Shown: positions 1 through 5,877 of the stretch, piece after piece
Layout: every line of letters begins with the position of its first letter
Numbering within the stretch: the stretch's first letter is position 1
Assembly (NCBI GenBank): GCA_003535775.1
Contig: DPYO01000014.1
Coordinates: forward strand, 1-11,867
Reading direction: 5' to 3'
Source of the DNA: Fidelibacterota bacterium
GTDB lineage: Bacteria > Fidelibacterota > Marinisomatia > Marinisomatales > UBA8229
DNA: 11,867 nt
Made by a program: the position numbers and the translations under genes
The notes under the pieces: model-generated
Database searches by the model: none
The model's input: only the letters and a program-made list of their open reading frames with translations
What the model was told of the DNA's origin: nothing

Positions 1-106
1 TTGCACGGACGCGTCCGTTAAATACCAATTCCGCTCCATCCTGAGTGCGGGAATCATCTGATGGAAAGGGTGTAATGGGTCCTTTTACTATTTCAATTTT
101 AATCAT
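1..106 (-). CDS. moaE: Molybdopterin synthase catalytic subunit MoaE (N-terminal fragment, cut by window edge)
   Basis: Only the first 35 codons are in the window. The translation starts MIKIEIVKGPITPFP and runs into GAELVFNGRVRA, which matches the MoaE N-terminal region where a G-A-x-x-x-F-x-G-x-V-R segment follows a short strand and an acidic loop. MoaE is the large subunit of molybdopterin synthase. It binds precursor Z (cyclic pyranopterin monophosphate) and uses the MoaD thiocarboxylate to build the dithiolene. The ATG at 104-106 directly abuts the moaD stop codon at 107-109, so the two subunits are almost certainly translated together. A G-rich ribosome binding site lies in the last codons of moaD. 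The active-site lysines are outside the window and could not be checked. The identity rests on this short match plus the neighbouring moaD. Confidence 0.85.
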   Translation of the reverse strand, partial: MIKIEIVKGPITPFPSDDSRTQDGAELVFNGRVRA

Positions 107-352
107 CTATCCCCCCTGCACCGGCGGAATAAAAGCTACTTCATCCCCATTTTTAAGTTCAATCTCTACCGGTATATATTTTTGATTTACCGCAATCCTT
201 AATGTGACTTTATCCAATTTGCCTTGCGCTTGATTCCGCACCAGTTCTTCCAGTTCTGCGGAAGTTGTACCCGGTTCCAATGCCAAGCTCATTTCATCCT
301 TGCCCAGGACATATTTCACTTGGGAAAAACATTTTACTTTTACCTGTATCAT
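107..352 (-). CDS. moaD: Molybdopterin synthase sulfur carrier subunit MoaD
   Basis: An 81-residue beta-grasp (ubiquitin-like) protein, the usual MoaD length, ending in IPPVQGG. The C-terminal Gly-Gly is the hallmark of MoaD/ThiS carriers: it is adenylated by MoeB, converted to a thiocarboxylate, and inserted into MoaE to deliver sulfur to the pterin. The segment NGDEVAFIPPVQGG fits the family's last strand and tail. Its ATG overlaps the upstream moeB stop by four bases (ATGA, 349-352), and no convincing Shine-Dalgarno precedes it, so translation probably relies on coupling. Its own stop abuts the moaE start. The two glycine codons (GGG GGA, 110-115) also form the purine run in front of moaE. 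ThiS is an alternative for the fold alone, but the moaE neighbour settles it as MoaD. Confidence 0.95.
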   Translation of the reverse strand: MIQVKVKCFSQVKYVLGKDEMSLALEPGTTSAELEELVRNQAQGKLDKVTLRIAVNQKYIPVEIELKNGDEVAFIPPVQGG

Positions 353-1323
353 AATTCGATCGTTTGGGTTGTATGGTTCATGCCGTCATACACCAGAAGT
401 TTCCCAGCCAGATTTGGTTCAATTCCTACAATAAGTTTTACGGCTTCAAGTGCTTGGATATTTCCAATAATTCCCGGTACCATTCCCAATACGCCGGCAT
501 CCGCGCACGTATCCCCACCTGATGGCGGTTCGGGGAATAGCTCACTATAACCAGAACTTCCATTGACATTCAAAATCGCAACCTGACCTTCATAACGATA
601 CAAACCACCATACACCATGGGAACCCCTGATTCTTTGGATAATCTGTCAATTAACAGTCGCGTTTGAATATTATCAGTTGCGTCAATAATAATATCTGCA
701 TCATTTACAAAATTCACTCCATTGTCTTCATTCAAATACGCATCAACTATTTCAACAACTGCATCCCCATTCAATTTTTCTAACTTCTCTTTTGCTGCTT
801 CCACTTTCAATCGGCCAATATCTTTAACACCATACAAAGGTTGGCGATGCAGATTGGAAAGTTCCACTTTATCTCCATCAATAATTTTCAGTTTGCCGAC
901 ACCTGCGATGGTAAGCGATTGTGCCGCAGGGCAACCAAGTCCGCCCATGCCAACAATTGCAATCGTAGCACTCAAAAGTCTTTTTTGTCCATCCAGTCCA
1001 ATTTCAGGCAGTACTGTTTGCCTGGACCACTGACTCAAATCTTCCTTTTCCGATTGAAATTCAATCCACGCCTGAACACCACCTAAAAGACTAAAAGTAT
1101 TTTCCAGATGTTTCTCAACAATAATTCCTTCGGTCACGATCCCAAATTGACAAACCAGTACCGTATCATCTTCAGTTTCCAGAATGGAGTTGGCATCAGA
1201 AATAGAAGGGTTTAGACCAGTTAATGGAAATTCATTTCGATGTTCCTCCGGACGAATATCCACAACTGTAAAAGATTTTCCATTATCCATCCATTGCTGC
1301 AATTCCTGCGGAGTAATGATCAT
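349..1323 (-). CDS. moeB: Rhodanese-MoeB fusion: MoaD adenylyltransferase/sulfurtransferase
   Basis: A 324-residue two-domain protein. Residues 1-92 look like a rhodanese domain (VVDIRPEEHR near 20-29, active-loop cysteine C58 in VCQFG, GGVQAW near 81-86). Residues about 97-324 are a ThiF/MoeB/E1-like adenylating domain: the ATP loop GMGGLG at 125-130, DGDKVELSNLHRQ at 149-161, DATDN at 214-218, and TCADAGVLG with C273 at 272-280. By family knowledge it adenylates the MoaD C-terminus. The fused rhodanese would supply persulfide sulfur, as in eukaryotic MOCS3, but there the rhodanese is C-terminal and here it is N-terminal. The paired zinc cysteines of E. coli MoeB are absent: GYSELFPEP (258-266) stands where the CxxC plus LFPEP sits, and the protein ends before the second pair. 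The ATG overlaps the moeA stop by four bases. The specific MoeB role is inferred mainly from the operon. Confidence 0.9.
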   Translation of the reverse strand: MIITPQELQQWMDNGKSFTVVDIRPEEHRNEFPLTGLNPSISDANSILETEDDTVLVCQFGIVTEGIIVEKHLENTFSLLGGVQAWIEFQSEKEDLSQWSRQTVLPEIGLDGQKRLLSATIAIVGMGGLGCPAAQSLTIAGVGKLKIIDGDKVELSNLHRQPLYGVKDIGRLKVEAAKEKLEKLNGDAVVEIVDAYLNEDNGVNFVNDADIIIDATDNIQTRLLIDRLSKESGVPMVYGGLYRYEGQVAILNVNGSSGYSELFPEPPSGGDTCADAGVLGMVPGIIGNIQALEAVKLIVGIEPNLAGKLLVYDGMNHTTQTIEL

Positions 1324-2543
1324 TTAATATTTTTCCAGGGTAAAACATTAATACGGATTTCTTCGCCCGGTTGCAATGAACTTTCTCCTGTTTTGGATCC
1401 TAAAATGCAGTTGGCTTCCAAAGATGATGAAAGCATATGAGAGCCCATTTTTGGGGAAGGCTTACATACCAGTTTTCCATCTTCCATCCAGGCTTTACCA
1501 AATAGGAAGCGACATTTAACTTTTTCCCGGGGGAAAGATGCCTTCAATATACCGGTTAAAAAGTTTTGTTCAGATTTTCCCATCATGACATCCAGCACCG
1601 GCCAGACCCATTCCATAAACCCGATGTAAGACGATACGGGATTCCCCGGCAGGCCAAATATGAGTGTGGATTCACCCGTTCCAAAAAAGAATGGCTTCCC
1701 CGGTTTCTGGGCAACTTTCCAGAAATGTTCCTGCACACCCAATTCCATGAAAACATCCCGCACATAATCAAACCGTCCCATGGATACGCCGCCGGAAGAA
1801 ATGACCATATCACAGGTTTTCAACGCTTCCAATAAAAATGCACGTAGCGATTCTTGATCGTCTTTAATCACATCCCGCATAACGACTTCCGCCCCGGATT
1901 TTTCAGCCAACTCTGCAAAAATATAGAGATTGGAATTATAGATTTGCCCCAGTTTTAATTCAATCCCTGGCTCCACCAATTCATCCCCTGTACCAAAGAT
2001 AGCAATGCGCGGTTTTTTCGCCACAGAAATTTCTCCATATCCAAAAGTAGCCAACGTGCCAATTTCATTTGGTGTAATGTGTGTACCTTTGGGGATCAGC
2101 ATATCTTTATCCTGAATTTCTTCTCCTTTTTCGCGAATATGTTTCCCGGTTTTGGCTTCCTGAAATATCTGAACTGAATCTGTATCGGAAAATCCACTGG
2201 TATCTTCCACCATAACAATTGCATCGGCACCATTTGGAATGATCGCACCGGTCATACATTGAGCACATTCACCGGGACCAAGAGTGATATCACCAGGGGA
2301 ACCTGCGGAGCTCACACCTACCATTTTCAATGTGACAGGCAATGGCTGGTCCGCACCTTTTGTATCAACTGCGCGAACCGCGAACCCATCCATGGCAGAA
2401 TTATCAAAGCTGGGCATTGGAAAGGTTGCTATAATATCCTGCGCAAGAATCCTATTTCCGGCATCCTTCAAAAAAACGGTTTCAGTGCCTGACAATGGAA
2501 TATGTTTATGAATGATGGATTTAGCTTCTTTAACAGGTATCAT
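1320..2543 (-). CDS. moeA: Molybdopterin molybdenumtransferase MoeA
   Basis: A 407-residue protein of typical MoeA length. MoeA inserts molybdate into adenylylated molybdopterin to finish Moco. Visible motifs in order: MPSFDNSAMDGFAVRA (43-58), the signature of the first domain; the MoCF-like domain with FGTGDELVEPG (183-193), IYNSNLY (201-207), SSGGVSMGRFDY (249-260) and FGLPGNPVSSY (296-306); and a C-terminal beta domain ending near PGEEIRINVLP (392-402). The acidic residues of GDELVEP and the Asp of the FDY segment correspond to conserved substrate-pocket positions. The ATG at 2541-2543 overlaps the upstream permease stop (ATGA) and has AAGGA seven bases upstream. Nothing looks damaged. 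GephyrinE-like proteins share the fold, but the complete domain order and the operon make MoeA secure. Confidence 0.97.
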   Translation of the reverse strand: MIPVKEAKSIIHKHIPLSGTETVFLKDAGNRILAQDIIATFPMPSFDNSAMDGFAVRAVDTKGADQPLPVTLKMVGVSSAGSPGDITLGPGECAQCMTGAIIPNGADAIVMVEDTSGFSDTDSVQIFQEAKTGKHIREKGEEIQDKDMLIPKGTHITPNEIGTLATFGYGEISVAKKPRIAIFGTGDELVEPGIELKLGQIYNSNLYIFAELAEKSGAEVVMRDVIKDDQESLRAFLLEALKTCDMVISSGGVSMGRFDYVRDVFMELGVQEHFWKVAQKPGKPFFFGTGESTLIFGLPGNPVSSYIGFMEWVWPVLDVMMGKSEQNFLTGILKASFPREKVKCRFLFGKAWMEDGKLVCKPSPKMGSHMLSSSLEANCILGSKTGESSLQPGEEIRINVLPWKNIK

Positions 2544-3277
2544 AGAATTTTCCTTAATAAAAAGATGATGGCAATAATGATTACTGCCCCCATCATTTTT
2601 TGAATGGTTTTCGCTTCATATTTGGATGATCCAAAATAAGAACCAGCAAATCCCCCTACAATCACGGCACTAGAAAGAGAAAGAATAAAGTCAAGATCAA
2701 AAGTGCCTTCCTGAGCCCTGGCAATAACTCCCGCCAAAGAATTCACCCAGATAAATACGGCTCCGGCAGCGGCAGCCTCCTTTTCACTTCCTAGGCCAAA
2801 CATGACAATCAATGGCACCAGGTATATCCCGCCGCCGATCCCGACAGTTCCGGCTACAAATCCAAGAACAGCCCCCAATCCTAAAATAAAAACCCACTTT
2901 ATTACACCAGATAATTGGAAGGAAAACTTTAGGTTATTAAGGAAATAAATTCTTATTACCACCAGAATGAGGGTCATTAATAACAACAGTTGAAATATGT
3001 CCTTGGACAATATCAATGTTCCCGCTAAATAGGCCATGGGAATGGACGTCACCATAAACGGTCCAATTAAACTCATCCGACCATGGCCATTACGCCAGAA
3101 ATTGATTACACCGACAGAGGTAACAATCAGGTTTAAGGCTAATGATGTGGTGGGAATGATAAGATAATTAATTCCGAAAATAGCCATGAGTGCTGTATAG
3201 GATGAGCCGCCTCCCAATCCCACACTGGAATAAATGAATGCAACAACCAAGAACAGAATGGGCAAGATATATTCCAT
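2540..3277 (-). CDS. TauE/SafE (TSUP) family membrane permease in the Moco operon
   Basis: A strongly hydrophobic protein of about 245 residues with roughly seven to eight predicted membrane spans. Two related glycine-rich motifs, GLGGGSSYTALM near residue 22 and GTVGIGGGIYLVPL near residue 143, reflect the internal duplication typical of the TauE/SafE/YfcA (TSUP) family. Members are mostly linked to transport of sulfite, sulfoacetate or other sulfur-containing and organic anions, but most are uncharacterised. Here it is locked between moaCB and moeA. The ATG at 3275-3277 shares one base with the moaCB stop (TGATG); a TTG one codon upstream (3278-3280) is an alternative start and is better spaced from the AAGGG. 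Its stop overlaps moeA by four bases. This position suggests a job linked to Moco, such as moving an oxyanion or sulfur compound, but the substrate cannot be read from sequence. Confidence 0.85.
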   Translation of the reverse strand: MEYILPILFLVVAFIYSSVGLGGGSSYTALMAIFGINYLIIPTTSLALNLIVTSVGVINFWRNGHGRMSLIGPFMVTSIPMAYLAGTLILSKDIFQLLLLMTLILVVIRIYFLNNLKFSFQLSGVIKWVFILGLGAVLGFVAGTVGIGGGIYLVPLIVMFGLGSEKEAAAAGAVFIWVNSLAGVIARAQEGTFDLDFILSLSSAVIVGGFAGSYFGSSKYEAKTIQKMMGAVIIIAIIFLLRKIL

Positions 3278-4218
3278 CAATGCTTTTCACCCTTCATCAT
3301 GTGAAATGAATGAAAAATAGTTGGAATTAACACCTTTAACGCATCTTTGACCGCACCGGTGCTTCCAGGTAGACAAATGACAATTGCCCCGTTTACAACT
3401 CCAGCTGTCAGACGTGACAGTATGGCTGTTTTTACCTTGCCGCGGCCATAGGCGTGGAGTGCTTGCTCAATACCAGGTAATTTGGAGTCAAATTTATTCT
3501 CCATCATTTGAATTGTTAAATCACGGGGACCCAGTCCAGTGCCACCTGTGGTTATAATCAGTTCCAATCCAGCTTTAATCCAGTTTTGAATTGTGGGTAC
3601 AAGTTTATCAGACCCATCGGGCAAAACCTCTTGATGCAAAGTCCTGCAACCGGCATCAGAAAATCCTTTAAGCAGTATGGGGCCGGATTTATCTTCACTC
3701 TTATCTGCAGAAATACTGTCACTCATGGTAATGATTCCAACGCTGGGCCGATACTCAACTGCATGATCCGATTTTCCGCCAATCTTTTCCACCAGCTTGA
3801 TTGCACCGATGGTCATGGTCTTATCCACAGCCTTACACATATCATACATTGTCAGCGCTGCGGTAGAAACAGCTGTGAGCGCTTCCATTTCTACGCCTGT
3901 GGCTTCCCGTGTTTTAACAATCGACCGGATTATGATTAGCTCCCTGCCCAGCTCAAATTCTAGATCTACAAATGAGAGATTCAGCTGATGACACATTGGG
4001 ATAATTTCGGCTGTTTTTTTTGCAGACTGGATGCCTGCTATCTTTGCAGTGGTCAGCACATTTCCTTTTGGAATTGAATTATCCTGTATTAATGCAATCG
4101 TAGCTTGCTGAAGATGGATTTTCCCCTCAGCTTTCGCCACGCGTATTGTGGCAATTTTATCTGTCACATCCACCATTTTAACATCTCCTTTAGAATCTAA
4201 ATGGTTGAATTCATTCAT
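3277..4218 (-). CDS. moaCB: MoaC-MoaB fusion: cyclic pyranopterin monophosphate synthase / molybdopterin adenylyltransferase
   Basis: A 313-residue fusion. Residues 1 to about 155 are MoaC: MVDVTDK near 15, PMCHQL at 74-79, GVEMEALTA at 108-116, MYDMCKAV at 124-131 with the catalytic-type lysine, and GGKSD at 147-151. MoaC turns the MoaA product into cyclic pyranopterin monophosphate. From about residue 158 comes a MoaB/MogA domain with VGIITMSD, TTGGTGLGPRD at 223-233 and CLPGSTGAVKD near 282, which binds and adenylates molybdopterin. Such MoaC/MoaB fusions are known in some bacteria. The frame is open 29 codons further upstream inside moaA, but I chose ATG 4216-4218 because MNEFNHLDSKG matches the MoaC N-terminus and GGAGG sits nine bases ahead. 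An internal ATG at 4174-4176 also has a GGAG. The usual CHPL reads CHQL here. Confidence 0.94.
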   Translation of the reverse strand: MNEFNHLDSKGDVKMVDVTDKIATIRVAKAEGKIHLQQATIALIQDNSIPKGNVLTTAKIAGIQSAKKTAEIIPMCHQLNLSFVDLEFELGRELIIIRSIVKTREATGVEMEALTAVSTAALTMYDMCKAVDKTMTIGAIKLVEKIGGKSDHAVEYRPSVGIITMSDSISADKSEDKSGPILLKGFSDAGCRTLHQEVLPDGSDKLVPTIQNWIKAGLELIITTGGTGLGPRDLTIQMMENKFDSKLPGIEQALHAYGRGKVKTAILSRLTAGVVNGAIVICLPGSTGAVKDALKVLIPTIFHSFHMMKGEKH

Positions 4219-4223
4219 ATTGT

Positions 4224-5279
4224 TTATCCTCCAATTTGCGTCATTGACTCCCGACTGTTGCTTCCCGATTTCTGAGCTGTCCATCCGTCGAATAATTTTT
4301 TCCACATAGCTGATAATATTAACTCTTTCATTTCTTCCTCCGTACCCCCTGAGCGCATTAAATCTCTCAGATTAAATTCATTATGTGCATAGAGACAATT
4401 TCGAATTTTCCCGTCCGCGGTGATACGAATACGGTTACAATTTCCACATAAGTTTCGTGAATATGATGGTATAACCGCGACTTTTCCTGCATAATCTGGC
4501 ACTTGAAAAATGAAATGTTCCGTAGCCGTTCCATCAGTTATTTTTATATTTGGAAAATGATCCTTCAGTTCTTTTTGGATATCTTCACTGCTAAAAAATT
4601 TTCCCGTTTTCCAAATCTGATGGGCATCAAATGGCATTAATTCAATAAATCGGACAGTCAGTGGATAGTTCTTCGTCAATTCAACAAATTCAACAATTTC
4701 ACTATCATTAAAGCCGCGCAGAGCAACCACATTAATTTTTATTGATAGGATTCCGGCAGTTTTTGCAGCTTCCAACCCTTCCAAGGCACGCCCCACTTCA
4801 TCCCGACGAGTGATTTGGAGATATTTTTCGGGATTCAGAGTGTCAATACTGATATTGATCCCGGATAATCCCGACCCTTGCAGGTCCGCCGCATACTGCT
4901 TGAGTAAAACACCATTCGTCGTCATATTGACTGAGTTAATCCCCGATATCAATGAGGTTTTTTCAACAAGTTCTGCCAAGTCCTTTCTCAAAAGGGGTTC
5001 GCCACCTGTAAAACGAATTTTGTTTACACCTAATTCTGAGACAACAGTAATAATTCGCATTATCTCCTCCGTCGTCATCATTTCATTTTTAGACTTGAAT
5101 TGTATTCCCTCTTCCGGCATACAGTAAATACAGCGCAGATTACACATTTCATTCAGGGCTATACGTAAATAGTTGAAGGTACGACCAAAGCGGTCGATCA
5201 GGATGCGCGGATAAATCCCAGCATCAAGGCTGGCTGAAGATAGATTTGTTCTATTTCCCATTTTCTCATTCCAATTCAT
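4224..5279 (-). CDS. moaA: GTP 3',8-cyclase MoaA (radical SAM)
   Basis: A 351-residue radical SAM enzyme that opens Moco synthesis by converting GTP to 3',8-cyclo-7,8-dihydro-GTP. The N-terminal iron-sulfur cluster motif CNLRCIYC gives C46, C50 and C53. RFTGGEPLLRKDL at 89-101 is the SAM-binding GGE segment. The second cluster is held by C278, C281 and C295 in LCGNCNRIRIT and KIRNCLY. The protein ends in MTQIGG, the conserved diglycine tail. The core begins at about LIDRFGR (27-33), so the 26 residues before it are an extension. The start is uncertain: ATG 5277-5279 has only CGGG touching it and lies at the foot of a hairpin, and a second ATG at 5259-5261 has a weak GGAATGAG. The gene ends five bases before the moaCB start. 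It opens the operon after a 143-base leader. Confidence 0.96.
   Translation of the reverse strand: MNWNEKMGNRTNLSSASLDAGIYPRILIDRFGRTFNYLRIALNEMCNLRCIYCMPEEGIQFKSKNEMMTTEEIMRIITVVSELGVNKIRFTGGEPLLRKDLAELVEKTSLISGINSVNMTTNGVLLKQYAADLQGSGLSGINISIDTLNPEKYLQITRRDEVGRALEGLEAAKTAGILSIKINVVALRGFNDSEIVEFVELTKNYPLTVRFIELMPFDAHQIWKTGKFFSSEDIQKELKDHFPNIKITDGTATEHFIFQVPDYAGKVAVIPSYSRNLCGNCNRIRITADGKIRNCLYAHNEFNLRDLMRSGGTEEEMKELILSAMWKKLFDGWTAQKSGSNSRESMTQIGG
4227..4232 (-). promoter_or_regulatory. Shine-Dalgarno of moaCB, made from the Gly-Gly codons of moaA
   Basis: In the operon's sense the sequence is ATT GGA GGA TAA ACAAT ATG. GGAGGA is a near-perfect ribosome binding site, with GGAGG nine bases before the moaCB ATG. 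It also decides the start of moaCB against the longer open frame. The same six bases are the codons for the last two glycines of MoaA, a tail needed for catalysis in characterised MoaA enzymes. Confidence 0.8.
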
Positions 5280-5295
5280 CCCGAATGATTTCGGG
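5280..5295 (-). promoter_or_regulatory. Perfect hairpin touching the moaA start codon
   Basis: On the plus strand CCCGAA-TGAT-TTCGGG forms a six-base-pair stem with a four-base loop, ending immediately at the moaA ATG. A second CCCGA copy lies just upstream in transcript sense (bases 5299-5303 as TCGGG on plus), so it could compete for pairing with the TTCGGG next to the ATG. There is no U-run, so it is not an intrinsic terminator. It may restrict ribosome access at the first ATG. This is inferred from base pairing alone. Confidence 0.4.
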
Positions 5296-5363
5296 AATCG
5301 GGAGCTAATGCGGCTGTTTCCGGCTACACCGTATCGGTCTCAGATCCTATTCCTTTATAAGAA

Positions 5364-5409
5364 CTTAGATGTTTTGACTTAGAGAATTGCTGTGACAAAG
5401 TAGCTTAGA
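5364..5409. repeat. Three copies of hexamer CTTAGA upstream of moaA
   Basis: Identical hexamers CTTAGA lie at 5364-5369, 5378-5383 and 5404-5409, all in the same orientation (TCTAAG toward moaA), 14 and 26 bases apart. Two are flanked as ACTTAGA and two as CTTAGAT. They sit in the only real leader of the Moco operon, between the rpiB stop and moaA. They could be operator half-sites, but three hexamers in AT-rich DNA could also be chance. A TATAAA on the minus strand (5354-5359) might be a -10 box, but no good -35 accompanies it. Confidence 0.3.
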
Positions 5410-5422
5410 TAATGTTTTCTAT

Positions 5423-5869
5423 TCATTCCTTTTCACAATCTAATTTTTGAATCCGATTTTGATGACGTCCTCCTTCGAAAGGTTCTTTCAACCAGAGATC
5501 AATAATATAGATAGCTTTGGAGAAAGTTAAAAACCTGGCACCAAGGGAAAGTATATTTGCATTGTTATGTTTTCGGGAAAGTATCACTATCTCTTCTATT
5601 TCACCATAATATACAGCGGCGCGAATACCTGTCACCCGATTTGCTGCCATCGCTTCTCCTTGTCCTGAGCCGCCCATAATAATTCCAAAGCTATCGGGAT
5701 CTTTTGCGACAGCGCGAGCTGCAGGAAAAATGAAATCGGGGTAATCATCCTGTTTATTATATTCTAAGGCTCCATGGTCTGTAACTTTATGACCATTTTC
5801 TTGAAGAAATTTTTTAATCTCTTCTTTTAATGCGAATCCAGCATGATCTGTTGCAAGGTGGATTTTCAT
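5423..5869 (-). CDS. rpiB: Ribose-5-phosphate isomerase B, cysteine-less active-site type
   Basis: A 148-residue protein of normal RpiB/LacAB length that interconverts ribose 5-phosphate and ribulose 5-phosphate. Motifs: ATDHAGFALK at 6-15, DYPD at 42-45, GGSGQGEAMAANR at 66-78, SRKHNNANILSLGARF at 98-113, and FEGGRHQNRI at 131-140. E. coli-type enzymes use a cysteine as base in a CGTGxG loop. Here the loop reads MGGSGQGE, with E72 in the place of the glutamate used by the mycobacterial-type enzyme, so catalysis probably follows that variant. The ATG is eight bases after the tkt stop with AAGGG overlapping the tkt end, so it is co-transcribed with rpe and tkt. Related LacA/LacB isomerases share the fold, but the rpe-tkt neighbourhood supports the pentose phosphate role. 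Confidence 0.94.
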   Translation of the reverse strand: MKIHLATDHAGFALKEEIKKFLQENGHKVTDHGALEYNKQDDYPDFIFPAARAVAKDPDSFGIIMGGSGQGEAMAANRVTGIRAAVYYGEIEEIVILSRKHNNANILSLGARFLTFSKAIYIIDLWLKEPFEGGRHQNRIQKLDCEKE

Positions 5870-5877
5870 TGTTCCCT

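Noticed and set aside
5..18. A 14-base perfect palindrome ACGGACGCGTCCGT at the left edge.
   Set aside because: It lies in the moaE coding sequence and encodes the conserved NGRVR region, so it is best explained by codon choice rather than as an operator.
4014..4021. Run of eight A on the coding strand of moaCB, a possible slippage or frameshift site.
   Set aside because: The reading frame is intact on both sides with conserved MoaC motifs, and no alternative frame product makes sense.
4219..4305. An upstream ATG that would lengthen the MoaC-MoaB fusion by 29 residues.
   Set aside because: The extension lies in the moaA coding end, does not resemble MoaC, and the ATG at 4216-4218 has a strong Shine-Dalgarno and a family-like N-terminus.
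5336..5344. CTGAGA followed by ACC in the moaA leader (minus strand), reminiscent of a thiamine-pyrophosphate riboswitch.
   Set aside because: The rest of the conserved core and the second pyrophosphate-binding arm are absent, and the downstream genes are for Moco, not thiamine.
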